From: Gari tellinella
Lineage: Eukaryota; Mollusca; Bivalvia; Cardiida; Psammobiidae
NCBI GenBank assembly: GCA_922989275.2
Contig: OV277870.1
Coordinates: 40,606,356 to 40,670,355 of the forward strand
DNA length: 64,000 nucleotides
Direction of reading: 5' to 3'
The notes beneath the pieces are model-generated. The model was not told where the DNA came from. It did no database searches and was given only the letters and a program-made list of their open reading frames with translations. Positions within the stretch are counted from its first letter, which is position 1. Every line of letters begins with the position of its first letter. Made by a program: the position numbers and the translations under genes. Below, in pieces: positions 31,967-43,995 of this stretch.

Positions 31967-33065
31967 ACCCATCATTTACAAACAGTATACATGTGGACAT
32001 AAGTGGACAATATGCCTGCCATTGTCCTGAAGAAGCCCTCTGATTAGGGTTTGCACTGGCTTACAGTCTAGTATGATTATTTTGTTAAACACCCCAAAAT
32101 AGTCGTAGAATAATTTTAAGTGAACATTTAAAGGGGTTATCGCATGCCCATTAAACGTGCCAACTGGGTAGTAATTATTAAAGGATGCTCCTAATTTCCT
32201 AAAAAACTTTTATTTGGAAAAGAACTTATCGCAGAACAACAATCTTATTATTTGTAGTGCCTGACGATACATCAATTCCAGTGTAAAAAACAGCCGTGCC
32301 ATGACAAAACCTTTCTTACTGCACTGTAATAGTGTACAGACCAAGCACCGTTGTCAACCAAGGCTATGTATCTGAGTTTGTTCTGCAAAATACGGTTTAA
32401 AATATTACATTAAATGCTTTCTAAAGATGCGTGTGGGTGTCAACAGTGTATATCAAGACCAGTTGCGGCGTCTTTGACGCGGCGGCTGGCCTTGATCTAC
32501 TCCTTTTGCAACGCAATTAGGCAGGTTTTGCACAAACTATTTTCAATTGAAACAATTTAAGCATAATTGCATTTTTTGGGAAAGACTAATGTATTTCCAC
32601 TCTTCCCTGTACGAGCTAAGCCTTGCTTAACAGGATTAGGGTTTATCATTTCCACACTTCATTTTTGTCAGATATGGATTTTCTTTAAATAGATACTAGG
32701 TAACATTTTAACTGACATCATTGCGTTTATTTGAAATCTTACATCTGCAAAGATAGAGTAGAATTTAGATATTTGGCATCGCGTCTAAAACAATATCTGT
32801 GCAGGTGTCAAAACCTCCTTGAAACATGATCTGGGGTACTCTACTTCGGACCAGAGTCTGACCTGTCTATAGATGGCAGTGCTGTCGAATTTGAAAGTTA
32901 AGGGGTCAACCTTGACTCGAAAATAGAAGACGCCCTACAAACCATATCTTGACACTTTTATGACACTATTGACAGTATCTGTCGAGAGCATTTCGATGAT
33001 TCTGTGCATCTCAAGGTCTATCTCCTCCGAGACTTTCACCGCTTCACTGTCATTGTGGCATCCAT
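31967..33065. other. 1.1 kb without recognised genes
   Basis: An E-like relic at about 31970-32070 (ACAAACAGTATACATG, GAAGCCCTCTGATTAGGG), a core trace near 32455-32505 (AGTTGCGGCGTC, GGCTGGCCTTGATCTAC) and an A-like end near 32575. Around 32780-33050 the sequence is less AT-rich but I find no domain. Confidence 0.4.
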
Positions 33066-33248
33066 TTGCAACCATTGTCGTCTGCCTCTATCTTTCAAAC
33101 TTAAATATTAAATATTCAGACTGAAAAAATATTGAAAAGAATGTTAAACAGTTTGGCTCCTGGTCAGACGCCGTGTGACGCGGGGTCTGATCAGGATCCG
33201 AATTGTTTGCAAATAACTATTGTTTTCGAGGTAAGGCATCAAGGAGGT
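33066..33248 (+). mobile_element. Family D MITE, partly degraded
   Basis: Left arm AACCATTGTCGTCTGCCTC; hairpin AAACAGTTTGGCTCCTGGTC, AGACGCCGTGTGACGCGGGG, GATCAGGATCCGAATTG. The right end was overwritten where the next A element begins. Confidence 0.7.
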
Positions 33249-33498
33249 TACAGTGGAGAATACGTTATTCTTTCCCGTTTAAACGCAAACGAAACGCAAA
33301 GCACTAAAACGCAGTAATATGCAGTACAACTTTTGGACAATTCTGATAATTCATGTTTATCTTGGTGGCAAACAGTTTGGAGCCTGATCAGACGCCGGGT
33401 TACCCGGCGTCTGATCTGACTCCAAACTGTTTGCACTGTAAATAATAGTTTTAGCGTAAACGCGTTTATTGGGAAAGAATAACACATTCTCCACTGTA
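33249..33498 (+). mobile_element. Family A MITE, copy 17
   Basis: TACAGTGGAGAATACG to TCTCCACTGTA, inserted at the right edge of a D element. Hairpin near 33369-33434. Confidence 0.93.
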
Positions 33499-33664
33499 GG
33501 AAGAAAAAACAGACGAGTTTTCGTCGGCACACGTTGCCGTTTGCAATAAACTCTTAGAGACGTTTTACCTGTATTTCATTTCTTAAAATATCGTTAAAGA
33601 GTAAAATATAAATGGATGTAGATATAATGTCGAGTTACATTTGTACTCGGAATTTCAACTAGAT

Positions 33665-33904
33665 TTAACCCTTTCATTCCCTACAACTCTTTCGTAAGAT
33701 TTCTACGCCTTAACATTTTCATTGTTTAAATTTTTGGTTTGCAAGATCGTTTCAAAGTAAGATTTAAAGTTGTATGACTAAAAACATATCGAAACGAGTG
33801 TCAAACAGTTTTGATTCTTATCAGACGCCGCGTTACGCGGCGTCTGATCAGGATCAAAACTATTTGCAAACGCGCTTTCATGCGTCATTGAGTGATAAAG
33901 AGTT
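33665..33904 (+). mobile_element. Family D MITE, copy 5
   Basis: TTAACCCTTTCATTCCC to TTGAGTGATAAAGAGTTAC. Hairpin near 33803-33871: AAACAGTTTTGATTCTTATC, AGACGCCGCGTTACGCGGCG and the mirrored arm. The T1 element begins 24 bp downstream. Confidence 0.83.
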
Positions 33905-34668
33905 ACAACTATTTACAACAGCCATAACCACGGTGAATAAACGTACACAGGATATAGACACCAAAGTGATCAGGAATTGAAAGCGAAAGTAGCGAGGTGA
34001 GTACTTTTATTACGTTTATCACTAAAATCTTCTTACAAATAAAGTAAACATGAATTGCAAGATAGTCTGTAGACATATGTGACCACACTGATGCCAGGAA
34101 TATAAATAAATTCACCTGGAAGACTGAATAAAAAGCTTTAATCACTGGTCATAGTCGCATCTTCGTCAACATTTGTCATTATTTTCACTGTTTATACACG
34201 TTATACAAAAAAGTGAATCGACAGTTCGATTTATTTTTCAATTCAAAGTAATTGTGCAAAATCTGCTTAAAATCAGACCAACAATAGCTGAGATAGTTGA
34301 CGTCAAACCGATAGGACGTTGTACTGGGGATAGTATATTACTGTACAGGGGATAGCATTTCCAAAAATATTTCTGTACTGGGGATAGACGAATATAAAAT
34401 ATGAAACTAGGGCCACTTTTCGAGAAGTACGAAGTATTCCAATAATAGTCAGCGTGTATAAACAATAAATAATAATAATACACACATCTTCATAGTCCAT
34501 CAGAAATGTAGAGTTAGGGACATCGAGCTAATATTAGACTTCAGGCGCTGTCCCTCACAGTGCACAGGCGTTAAGGGTCATCATTGAGAGGTTATATTTT
34601 GCTCTATGTTTTATTAAACCCGACGGATTTTGTTGGGCATCAAATATCTCAAAAGGTAAGGCATTGTT

Positions 34669-36074
34669 AGCTCACCTGAGTCAAAGGCTCAAGGTGAGCT
34701 ATTGGGATGGCCCTGTGTCCGTCGTGCGTCGTCCGTCGACGTTAACAATTGCTTTAAATGACATCATCTCCTATACTGCTTGACAGATTTCAACCAAACT
34801 TTACAGGAATGTTCCTTGGGTCAAGCTTTTTGTATTTTTTTCAAAGAATTAAAAAAACAATGTAGAACTCTGGTTGCCATGGCAACCAAAGTGAAAAAAT
34901 GAGGAAATCTTAAAAATTATTCTTGTCTAAAACTACAAGGGCCAGATCTTAGATATTTGGCACATATCATCATCAACAGATCCTCTATCAAGTTTGTTCA
35001 AATTATGCCCCTTGTGTCAAAATTGGCCCCGCCCCGGGGGTCACAGTTTTACATAGAGTTATGTAGTGAAATTTTCAAACGTCTTCTTCTCTGAAACTAA
35101 TATGGCCAGAGCTTTGATATTTGGAATGGTGACACTTCTAAAATGTCCTATACGAATATTGTTCAAATGGTTCTGGTCGGTTCATATCTAGGTCGCAGGA
35201 GCTACAAATTGATTGTTTTCAATGAAAACTTAAAAATCTTCTTGTCAAAAACTACAAGGGCCAGAGCTTAAATATTGGGCAGATAGTATCTTCTACAGGT
35301 CCTCTATCAAGTTTTTTCAAATTATGCCCCATGGGTCAAAATTAGTCCCGCCCCAGGGTCACAGTTTTACATCGAGTTATATAGTGAACATTTCAAACGT
35401 CTTCTTCTCTGACACTAATATGGCCAGAGCTTTGATATTCGGTATGGCCACACTTCTGAATATCCTTTACTTATTTGTTCAAATGGTTCCGGTCTGTTGC
35501 ATATCTAGGTCACATAAGCTAAAAATATTTTTTTTTCTATAAAAAACTTAAAAAATCTTCTCGTAAAAAACTATAAGGGCCAGAGCTTAGATATTTGGCA
35601 CATATCATCATCAACAGATCCTCTATCAAGTTTGTTCAAATTATGCCCCTGGGGTCAACATTAGTCTCGCCCCGGGGGTCACAGGTTTACATAGAGTTAT
35701 ATAGTGAAATTTTCAGACGTCTTCTCCTCTAAAACTAGTATGGCATTTGCCTCAGCTTTGATATTCGGCATGGTGACACTTCTAGATATCCTTTACCTAT
35801 TTTGTTAAAATGGTTCCAGTCTGTTGCATATATAGGTCACATGAGCTAAAAATAGATGTTTTTTCAATGGAAACATAACACAATCTTCTTGTCTAAAACC
35901 CTTGTACCCTGATCTTAGATATTTGGCACATAGCATCATCTACAAGTCCTCTATCAAGATTATTCAAATTTAATTATGCCCCTCGGGTAAAAAAATGACA
36001 CTTCCTGGACATAAATCATTATCTCCATTTTGTCAGCTATTCTCAGGTGAGCGAAATATGCCCCATGGGGCTCT
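34669..36074 (+). repeat. Repeat S nested in T1: GCTCACCTGAG end plus four ~318-bp tandem units
   Basis: Begins AGCTCACCTGAGTCAAAGG, able to fold on the following CTCAAGGTGAGCT. Unit starts near 34933, 35250, 35570 and a diverged one near 35895. Ends CAGGTGAGCGAAATATGCC, CCATGGGGCTC. TTGTT on both outer edges may be its target duplication. It is present at the equivalent place in T2, so it was in the T ancestor. Confidence 0.85.
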
Positions 36075-36080
36075 TGTTTT

Positions 36081-37429
36081 TAAAAATAAGACCACCGATA
36101 GATAAATCTGGTGTGTATCATCTATGTGTAATATGTAAACAACAATATAAACAACCTCTGCAGGAGTATTTTGAAAAGTTTTAAATTAGATTAACAGCGA
36201 CCTGAAGTTTGACTTGAGGTCAGAAATTGGTTTCAAAACGATTTTTAGCAATAAGTGTTTTATTTTAACTAGTAAATGTGATTCAATTTGGGATTTTACG
36301 AAATGAGGCAAAAGTAAATTTCCTTCCTTTCTTATTATAATCGTGTCTTAGCGTACTGAAGGATTATCAATTATTGTACGTGATAAATTAGTATGGTAAT
36401 TTTATTTGCCGATTTTTTTTCAGCTATCCGATGATTAAACCGCAGAATGACAGAAATTTCTACCCCGTATATAAAGAAAATACCAGCTATACGGTATGTT
36501 TCTACTCGAACCGTAGTTTCTGAGCTTGAAGATCTTAATTTTTCTCTCAAAAATATCTCTATTTAAAACATTGTGGAGCCTAATCAGACTTGTTATGAAA
36601 ATAGACGAAGAAATTACCCAAGGATAACTGACAGTAAATTTTGATGCAAATGGACCAGTAGTTTAGAAAAGATTTTAGGTTTTATCGCATATATAGGCAA
36701 CAGCATTGTTTTGTAAAATATTGCAGAGCCTTATGTGCTAGCAATACAGGTAGACCGATACAACCCCCTCCCACACACATACATTGAAGCAGCATCAACC
36801 AAAGATTAATTGACAACAATGTTCAATGAAACCGGTCTCAGAGAAGAAAATCGTTGGCAACACTCCTTTTAATCCGTTGGGCAAGTGCAAGTACTAAGAA
36901 AACAAACTGTGCATTGGCAATGCTTAATAATGGCTGTTTCTTATTGTAATAGAAGTAGTATGACGACATCTAGAAACTTAAAGGAGAACGGTGCAGATCC
37001 TGATTAAAAATGCGGATGTGCAGGCTGCTCCGGATATGCACTGGTCGCAAAGGTAAATTCTAATTTTGGCTCATACATATATAGATGAACACGTTGTATG
37101 TTTTTACCTTGAAAACCAGTGTTGTGTGAAAGGTTGCGCATTGTTGGTATATGAGTAACTACAAAATAGCCGAGTCCAAATAGCAGCGATTCTTTCAAGA
37201 ATGCTTTGATAATTTACAGTTTACTCTGTTAAATACATTCGACATGTATTTCACCACAAACTACTACCATCGCATTAAGGCGTAAGAAGGGAGAATGATA
37301 TGTAATAAATGTAGTGGCTTTGGACTTAACTTCCTAGAAAAATGAAGATTATCCATTATTTCGTATGCTGGAAACGTAACAGCATGTAGTTTGCAATAAA
37401 AATCAAACGCAATGTACCATAATACCATT
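36081..37429. other. Unique interior of T1
   Basis: Matches T2 46600-47945 in inverted order almost base for base, including a 64-codon frame (37004-37198, minus). The frame is conserved only because the copies are young; its sequence shows no domain. No transposase motif is visible. Confidence 0.6.
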
Positions 37430-37984
37430 TTACGACACAAAACAATAAGTTTTCGTGAGTCTATCCCCAGTACAGCCTTCCACTATCCCCCGTACAATAA
37501 ATAACCGTTGGACACTATCCCCAGTACATGTGGCGGTCGGTTTGACATGGTATATCTTAGCTATTGTTGGTCGATTTTTAAGCAGCTTTTGCATAGTTAC
37601 ATTTAAATGAAAAAATAAACAGATCTGTCGATTCACTTTTTTGTATAACGTGTATAAACAGCGAAAATAATGACAAATGTTGACGAAGATGCGACTATGG
37701 CCAGTGATTAAAGCTTTTTATTCAGTCTTCCAGGTGAATCTATTTATATTCCTGGCATCAGTGTGGTCACATATGTCTACAGACTATATTGCAATTCATG
37801 TTTACTTTATTTGTAAGAAGATTTTAGAGATAAACGTAATAAAAGTACTCACCTCGCTACTTTCGCTTTCAATTCCTGATCACTTTGGTGTCTATATCCT
37901 GTGTACGTTTATTCACCGTGATAACACATTTCGCCCGTAGCAAGCAGACAGTAAAGTACATTAATACCACTTTCACATGTGTCA

Positions 37985-38165
37985 TGATGAATTGCCAAAA
38001 TTGTCGTCTGCTATAAGTAAATCGTCTGCGAAAAAGATCAAAAATATTTTGTATACTTTTTGAGTTGATAAATATTAACTATAAGCGCCAGTTTGGATCC
38101 ATCTCAATCGTCGCGTAGTGCCTCGACTGGTTTGGATCCAAATTGTTTGCACTTTTCAGCAAAGT
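37985..38165 (+). mobile_element. Degenerate family D MITE
   Basis: AAATTGTCGTCTGC and AATCGTCTGCG on the left; CAGTTTGGATCCATCTCAAT, CGTCGCG, GGTTTGGATCCAAATTG form a broken hairpin. Confidence 0.55.
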
Positions 38166-38200
38166 ATATCGCTTAGCAGCATGTTAAATAGTGTTGTTCT

Positions 38201-38367
38201 CTTGGACAATTCTGATAAGTCATGTTTATCTTGGTGACAAACAATTTGGAGCCTGATCAGACGCCAGGTTACCCGGCGTCTGATCATGCTCCAGACTGTT
38301 TGCTATAGAAATAATAGTTTTAGTGTAAACGCGTTTATTGGGAAAGAATAACGTTTTCTCCACTGTA
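38201..38367 (+). mobile_element. Family A MITE, left-truncated
   Basis: Starts inside the left arm at TTGGACAATTCTGATAAGTC; hairpin and right end (TTTCTCCACTGTA) intact. Left terminal repeat absent. Confidence 0.9.
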
Positions 38368-38484
38368 TCATCTGGATTTGACACATAAAAGTAATAGCAA
38401 CTATAGAAAGATAACTGTTTATTGAAGATGGCTAATGGCTGTCTAAAAGTCTAAGACGCGCTACATCTGTAAACGTGTAACTCT

Positions 38485-38693
38485 TTAACTGTCACAACGT
38501 CATCTGCTTTTACAATTGTCGTCACCTTTTATTTCTCAAAATAACAATTTATATATTTGTTCTTACAAAATATTAAAATTAGTATCATACAGTTTGAATT
38601 CTGATCAGACCATGCTCAGGGCGGCGACTGATCAATATCAAATCTGTATGCAACGGGTCATTTTACTCGGAGTAAGACAGTGAAGGGGATAAC
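38485..38693 (+). mobile_element. Family D MITE, diverged
   Basis: TTAACTGTCACAACGTCATC to CAGTGAAGGGGATAA. Hairpin damaged: ACAGTTTGAATTCTGATCAG, ACCATGCTCAGGGCGGCGAC. Confidence 0.72.
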
Positions 38694-38695
38694 AT

Positions 38696-38949
38696 ACAGT
38701 GGAGAATCTGTTATTCTTTCCCGTTTAAACGCGAACGTACGCAAACGCAAAGCACTAAAAAAAACGTAGAAAAGTACAACTTTTGGACAATTCTGATAAT
38801 TCATGTTTATCTTGGTGACAAACAGTTTGGAGCCTGATCAGACGCCGGGTTACCAGGCGTCTGATCTGGCTCCAAACTGTTTGCACTGTAAATAATAGTT
38901 TTTAGCGTAAACGCGTTTATTGGGAAAGAATAACTTATTCTCCACTGTA
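38696..38949 (+). mobile_element. Family A MITE, copy 19
   Basis: TACAGTGGAGAATCTG to TTCTCCACTGTA, starting 3 bp after a D element. Hairpin tip CGGGTTACCAGG has one mismatch. Confidence 0.93.
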
Positions 38950-39059
38950 CCAGTACATTCCTACTGAGATACATTGATGCAATGTTAATTTAGTTGTATT
39001 TCCATTTTCTCTTTTCTTATTTAATAACAGAAAGAGTTCAATGTATCCTTGACTTATAC

Positions 39060-39278
39060 AACAGTAGCAGACGGCAATATTACTTAATGTTAACTTTTAT
39101 CCTATCAAAATATCGTCTGCTTTGAGATAGTCGTCTGCAAATAGTATTCAATTAGTACTTTGTATATTTTTAAGTAAAGAAACTCAAAAACAGTGGCAAA
39201 CCAATTTGATCTAGATGATCAATGTTCTGTTCTGATGATCTTGATCCAAACTGCCTACAAATACCAGTGATGTTTTAT
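39060..39278 (+). mobile_element. Degenerate family D MITE
   Basis: TCGTCTGCTTTGAGATAGTC, GTCTGCAAATAG on the left; TCTAGATGATCAATG and GATCTTGATCCAAACTG are hairpin relics. TTAA at 39279 is shared with the next element. Confidence 0.5.
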
Positions 39279-39487
39279 TTAACCCTTTCACTCTCAAGGA
39301 CGCTTGAAAGCGTAACGCGGCGTCTGATCAGGATCCAAACTTTTTGACACTCGTTTTGAAATTTCTTCAGTCATACTGCCTTATTTTTTAATTTTGAAAC
39401 GATATTGCAGACAACAATACTGAAGCAGTCGACAATAAAGCGGTGAAGGGGTAAAATTCTCCCGAATAAATTGAGCATGAAAGGGTT
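39279..39487 (-). mobile_element. Family D MITE lacking one hairpin arm
   Basis: TTAACCCTTTCACTCTCAAG to GAGCATGAAAGGGTTA. The left hairpin arm is gone: the sequence passes from GCTTGAAAGCG directly to TAACGCGGCGTCTGATCAGG. Confidence 0.8.
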
Positions 39488-39582
39488 ACATGTAATATGC
39501 AGATCTCTCAATGCATGTATTTATTTATAATTTGATCAGAGCTGAGCTTCTATTCTTCTGGTAAAAGGATTACGTACGTAGG

Positions 39583-39885
39583 TACAGTGGAGAATGTGTT
39601 ATTCTTTCCCAATAAACGCATTTACGCTAAAACTATTATTTACAGTGCAAACAGTTTGGAGCCAATAAACGCATTTACGCTAAAACTATTATTTACAGTG
39701 CAAACAGTTTGGAGCCAGATCAGACGCCGGGTAACCCGGCGCCTGATCAGGCTCCAAACTGTTTGCCACCAAGATAAACATGAATTATCAGAATTGTCCA
39801 AAAGTTGTACTTTTCTACGTTTTAGTGCTTTGCGTTTGCGTACGTTTGCGTTTAAACGGGAAAGAATAACAGACTCTCCACTGTA
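39583..39885 (-). mobile_element. Family A MITE with an internal tandem duplication
   Basis: TACAGTGGAGAATG to TCTCCACTGTA. A ~54-bp segment (CCAATAAACGCATTTACGC ... CAAACAGTTTGGAG) occurs twice in a row at about 39610-39715, making the element 303 bp. Confidence 0.93.
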
Positions 39886-40274
39886 GATTCCAGTAGTGTT
39901 ACAATTATCACTTTAATGGCACCAAGATGTGCAAGAGGAACAATTATCTTTATACTTTCTTATTACTGTGGCAAGTAGCTTGGACCAAGATAAAACACTG
40001 AGTAATGCGATATTGAATGTGTAGATTTTGTTTCGAATTTCGACTACTGTTTATTTAATGGGCACTTCGCTATGAGACTTGGTGATTGATCATTGTCTAA
40101 AACCTTCATATCCGTAATCCTCTTATTCAGTTCAGTCTCTAGTAGGGCAGATATATAGGTCTTTACATTTTGCCGTGACCTAGTGTCCATTTATGTGACC
40201 ACATATTTGCCGTCCGGAAATCTCTCTGATCGAGCTTTAAGCTTCGGTAGGCTTTTGTTTACAGATGTGTCGTG
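39886..40274. other. No gene or repeat recognised
   Basis: Unassigned sequence between A copies. Nothing supportable seen. Confidence 0.4.
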
Positions 40275-40513
40275 AAACAGTGGGAGAAGAGGTTATTCTT
40301 TATCATTAAAACGCTAACGAAAGACAAAAATATGGCATTAAAATGTAGAAAATTACAACTTTTTTTCAACTTCAATCTGAGTGGAAACTGTTTGGAGCCT
40401 AATCAGATGCCGGATTACCTGTCATCTGATCTGGATGCATACTAGTTGCATTAGAAATAATAGTTTTAGCGTAACGAATCTATTGGGGAATAAATAAAGT
40501 CATCTCCACTGTA
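40275..40513 (+). mobile_element. Old family A MITE
   Basis: ACAGTGGGAGAAGAGGTTAT to ATCTCCACTGTA; arms AAAACGCTAACGAAAG and hairpin GTTTGGAGCCTAATCAGATG, CCGGATTACC, GTCATCTGATCTGG are heavily mutated. A further relic of an A right half follows at about 40530-40642. Confidence 0.75.
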
Positions 40514-40837
40514 TTAACGATTTAAACAGACCTGGGTGGCAGATAATTTGGAGACTGATCAGACGCTGAGTGACCGTGTAAATAATTAATTTAACACTAG
40601 CGCATTTATTTTGGAAAAACATATAACATTTTCTACCGCATGCACAGTTTCTCAATGCGCTTTAAGTACATCTCCAAAGTAATGGAGGCATTCTTGTTAT
40701 ATTTATGACTGATAATTACAGATTCAGTTGTACAATAAATGCCAATTTATATACTATGTCCTATAGTTTGAAATCTATCCAGCTTTATATTATTACTAGC
40801 AATTTATTTATCGGAAAATGTTATGATATACGTTTAT

Positions 40838-41100
40838 CTAAACACATTACCCAATAGCCTGTTTCTAGTTTAAAGACAAGTGATTTAACGTACATGTACA
40901 TTGTAAAGCACTTTGGAAGTAAGGCGGAATGCGCCTTGTGCGTTTTCTGCTTTACTTATAGCCTGCTTTAAGCTACTATTTGCAAGGAGCAAGTAAATAT
41001 GTCTTATGGTGCATATTCATAACTGTATAATATGTTGCTATTTTCTTACGTCAAGAAGTAAGTTAAAGGCATAGAAAGGCGTCTTTATGGTGAAAGGTAT
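40838..41100 (-). mobile_element. Degenerate family C MITE
   Basis: CATTACCCAATAGCCTGTTT on the left, hairpin GAAGTAAGGCGGAATGCGCC, TTGTGCGTTTTCTGCTTTAC, then GCCTGCTTTAAGCTAC. The TTAA ends are eroded. Confidence 0.65.
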
Positions 41101-41141
41101 TAAATTGCAAAACTGCAAACCTTCAAATCTTACGTGCCTAG

Positions 41142-41393
41142 TACAGTAGAGAATCAGTTATTCTTTCCCAATAAACGCGTTTACGCTAAATCTATTATTG
41201 CCCTTGCAAACAGTTTGGAGCCAGATCAGACGCCGAGTCACCCGGCGTCTGATCAGGCTCCAAACTGTTTGCCATCAAGATAAACATGAATTATCAGAAT
41301 TGTCAAAAAGTTGTACTTTTCTACGTTTTAGTGCTTTGCGTTTGCGTACGTTTGCGTTTAAACGGGAAAGAATAACAGATTCCTCCACTGTTA
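41142..41393 (-). mobile_element. Family A MITE, copy 22
   Basis: TACAGTAGAGAATCAG to CCTCCACTGTTA; the right terminus carries inserted C and T bases. Hairpin at about 41204-41270 with CGAGTCACCCGGCG tip. Confidence 0.9.
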
Positions 41394-41534
41394 TTGGACG
41401 TCGACGTTTTGGCGTCTGATCTGGGTGTATATTGTATGAAAATGTTAGAAGAATCGTTTTGTGAAAGATAAAAATAACTCCTTTTGCGTAGCGTTGGGAC
41501 ACACTTTAAAAGAGTTAGCTCCCACAGTGCTGCT

Positions 41535-41670
41535 ACCAGAATGTTTATTTTTTATCAAACAGAGTAGACTCAAGTCAGGCATTTGATATGAGGCTGCAAA
41601 GGAATTTCTTTCAAAAGTAAAATGAAACAAGGACTCGTCCTATGTATGAGCATGTAAGAATCCACTTCAC
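41535..41670 (+). mobile_element. Degenerate family B MITE
   Basis: AACAGAGTAGACTCAAGTCA, then the AT-rich B arm (GAATTTCTTTCAAAAGTAAA) and CATGTAAGAATCCACTTC. Hairpin and ends mostly lost. Confidence 0.5.
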
Positions 41671-42256
41671 AAAAAACCGAAGAACAAATATCATTTCATT
41701 TCTGATTTGTTACTGTATATAGGTTATGCCGTCTCATGAACTTATACCACAATTTATTCCATACAAATTATGACTTGTGGCAAAAACAATGTATAACTTT
41801 ACTCTTACAATGTAACATGCTCTATATCACTGTTAACAGCATTATCCATTTTCAGAGCTAGTTCATCTGTATTTTTCGTTCACGGCGACTCTGAATAGAG
41901 TATCAAATACATGTAGTAAGATCAAATTTATTTAGCCAATTTATTCGATGTATGATTTAGATACGAGCTATTTGAAACTTTCATGACAGACGTGCCTTCA
42001 ATGTTAAGAAGGTCAAAGCCACTGGCTAGCGATAATGTCATCGGGTAATACTTTCTGTATAATCTGACCACTAAACAAATTTCGCTCTGTCTGCTTTTAT
42101 TATCCCCTTCACTGCCAAGGTCGGCCAAGATGACATTTACAATCAGTTTGGAGTGTGATACATGTAAGACATCAAAATTGTGCAAATATCTTTTCAATAT
42201 TTTTTTAGACAAAAATCCTAACATTTTAACTTGAGACATAAAAATAACGACAATTG

Positions 42257-42474
42257 TTAAACCCCTTCATTGCCGTGACGTCATCAATGTTAAACATTTG
42301 TCGTCTGCTTTTATTTCTTAAATTGTAATTGTTGCTATTTTGACTGAAGAAATATTGAAATGAGTGTCAAACAGTTTGGATCCTGATCAGACGCCGCTTA
42401 ACGCGGCGTCTGATCAAGATCCAAACTATTTGCAAACAACTGTTTTGCTCGGGGTAAGGCAGTGAAGGGATTAA
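42257..42474 (+). mobile_element. Family D MITE, copy 8
   Basis: TTAAACCCCTTCATTGCC to GGCAGTGAAGGGATTAA. Hairpin near 42368-42434: GTTTGGATCCTGATCAGACG, CCGCTTAACGCGG. The 55578-55798 copy is of the same subtype. A degraded D fragment precedes it near 42105-42180. Confidence 0.87.
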
Positions 42475-43069
42475 GATTGATGACGTCATGTCAGTGGAAA
42501 GGTTAGTGTCGCTATTGTAGGTGCATATTTTATGACGCTATAAATAAGCGGCATGGACTAATAATTTTAATTACTGCACATCAAAATAGTTGATGAGAAA
42601 TAACCTTGTGTCTCAATTACTTCATTAGATAATAAATCTACCCTCGTTATTGGTGTAATTGATAAATGACAATCGGGAGGCTAAGAAATGGATAGTGGAA
42701 GCCAGACGTTTCTACAAAGAGGACTCCCTTTTTCAGACTTAACACGTTGAAATATAATGATGAGTATACATGTACTCGTCATTTACAAACAATGTACTAA
42801 TGATGAATACATGTGTTATATTAAAAAAGATCTTATCGGGGTATACATTTCGTGTATGTACTGTGAAAACAACTAGGCAAATATTGGATATACTTAATTA
42901 GAAATTTGAACGTCCGTTTGAAGTCTCAGTGGTTAGTGGATTAATAACCAATCGTGCGTATATGTATGCTTTAGACTAAAGTATGCTGTGTGAGGTAAGG
43001 TACGTTTAGTTCACCGAGAGACTTTCAAAGTGTCCTATGTTTGATTAAATACAATACTCCATAAATACT
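42475..43069. other. No gene or repeat recognised
   Basis: AT-rich, nothing assignable by eye. Confidence 0.4.
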
Positions 43070-43261
43070 TTTCGCGCACTAGAATTTATTCATTCATTGC
43101 AAAAATAGTTCCACTTAATATAGTTATGAAAGTCACCGTTAGAATTGTGTCTACTTCCTGTTAGCAAATTGTAGCTTAATTGATCTTGCTTTACTTTCAA
43201 CCTGCTTTGGTTACATGTCTTGAAAACTAGAAACGTGCTAGGTACTTGGGTAACGAATTAA
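43070..43261 (+). mobile_element. Degenerate family C MITE
   Basis: CACTAGAATTTATTCATTCA, AAATAGTTCCACTTAATATA, then a single hairpin arm (CTTGCTTTACTTTCAACCTG) and AAACTAGAAACGTGCTAGG, ending GGGTAACGAATTAA. One hairpin arm is deleted. Confidence 0.7.
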
Positions 43262-43372
43262 ACATACATGTACATGTAAAGGAATGGTTTGAAAATATAA
43301 AAGTGTCAATCCCAATGAGACACTGGGTATACATGCATTTGATTTGGCTCCAATCTGTCTGATACAATTGTT

Positions 43373-43566
43373 TCAACCCATTTGTGCCCACGATCCCATA
43401 TATTTGACACAGGCAAACAGCGTAGACTCTGATCAGACGCCGCATAATACACTGTTTGCTGAAAGGAATTTCAATATAAAACAAAATTAGAATTAAAATT
43501 TTGAAGGTATCCCTTTGATAACAAATGGACTATCCCAATATAAAAACATGGGCACAGATGGGTTAA
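43373..43566 (+). mobile_element. Family B MITE with half a hairpin
   Basis: CAACCCATTTGTGCCCACGA to CAGATGGGTTAA. The hairpin passes from GACGCCGCATAA directly to TACACTGTTTGCTG, losing the second GCGGCGTCTGATC arm. Confidence 0.85.
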
Positions 43567-43745
43567 TATAAACGCGCCTTCTGTTTGAACAATTTTTATT
43601 TCCCACAGTAAATATTCCACTGTCAATATTTCTACAGGATGCAATTTCTGTTCTCTACTGGTGATATGAAATCTACGATGATATCTCTTAAACAGAAAAA
43701 ACTGATCCCATTTCAAACAATTCTATTATCCGTAAGCTTTAGATT

Positions 43746-43995
43746 TACAGTGGAGAATGTGTTATTCTTTCCCAATAAACGCGTTTACGCTAAAACTATT
43801 ATTTACAGTCCAAACAGTTTGGAGCCAGATCAGACGCCGGGTAACCCGGTGTCTGATCAGGCTCCAAACTGTTTGCCACCAAGATAAACATGAATTATCA
43901 TAATTGTCCAAAAGTTGTACTTTTCTACGTTTTAGTGCTTTGCGTTTGCGTACGTTTGCGTTTAAACGGGAAAAAATAACAGATTCTCCACTGTA
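43746..43995 (-). mobile_element. Family A MITE, copy 23
   Basis: Complete 250-bp copy, TACAGTGGAGAATG to TCTCCACTGTA. Confidence 0.94.

Larger units (their letters stand above)
33929..37920 (+). mobile_element. Element T1: 3992-bp TIR transposon, CACGGTG ends, 5-bp TSD
   Basis: Both ends start CACGGTGAATAAACGTACAC inward. The inverted termini (33929 to ~34230 and ~37620 to 37920) are almost identical for about 300 bp and then diverge, though both go on to subterminal repeats of TGTACTGGGGATAG (near 34320-34390 and 37460-37530). The 5-bp duplication ATAAC is perfect (33924-33928; 37921-37925). A CAC-starting heptamer and 5-bp duplications are hallmarks of Transib elements and their RAG-like relatives, whose end heptamer is CACAGTG-like. 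No transposase is readable inside, so it is non-autonomous and the superfamily is an inference. It contains a nested S repeat at 34669-36074. Confidence 0.9.

Noticed and set aside
33929..33965. Full RSS (heptamer plus 12 or 23 spacer plus nonamer) in the T ends
   Set aside because: Only the heptamer resemblance holds. The sequence at the nonamer positions is not a clear ACAAAAACC match, so I do not claim an RSS.
35324..35542. 72-codon frames in repeat S (35324, 48482, 49119)
   Set aside because: Copies of one tandem unit; stops interrupt the other units. Not a gene family.
37677..37940. Conserved frames in the T termini (about 70-90 codons, e.g. 37677-37940, 46070-46354, 50501-50731)
   Set aside because: They lie in the inverted termini, so the similarity comes from the repeats. 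No domain; conservation is at the DNA level.
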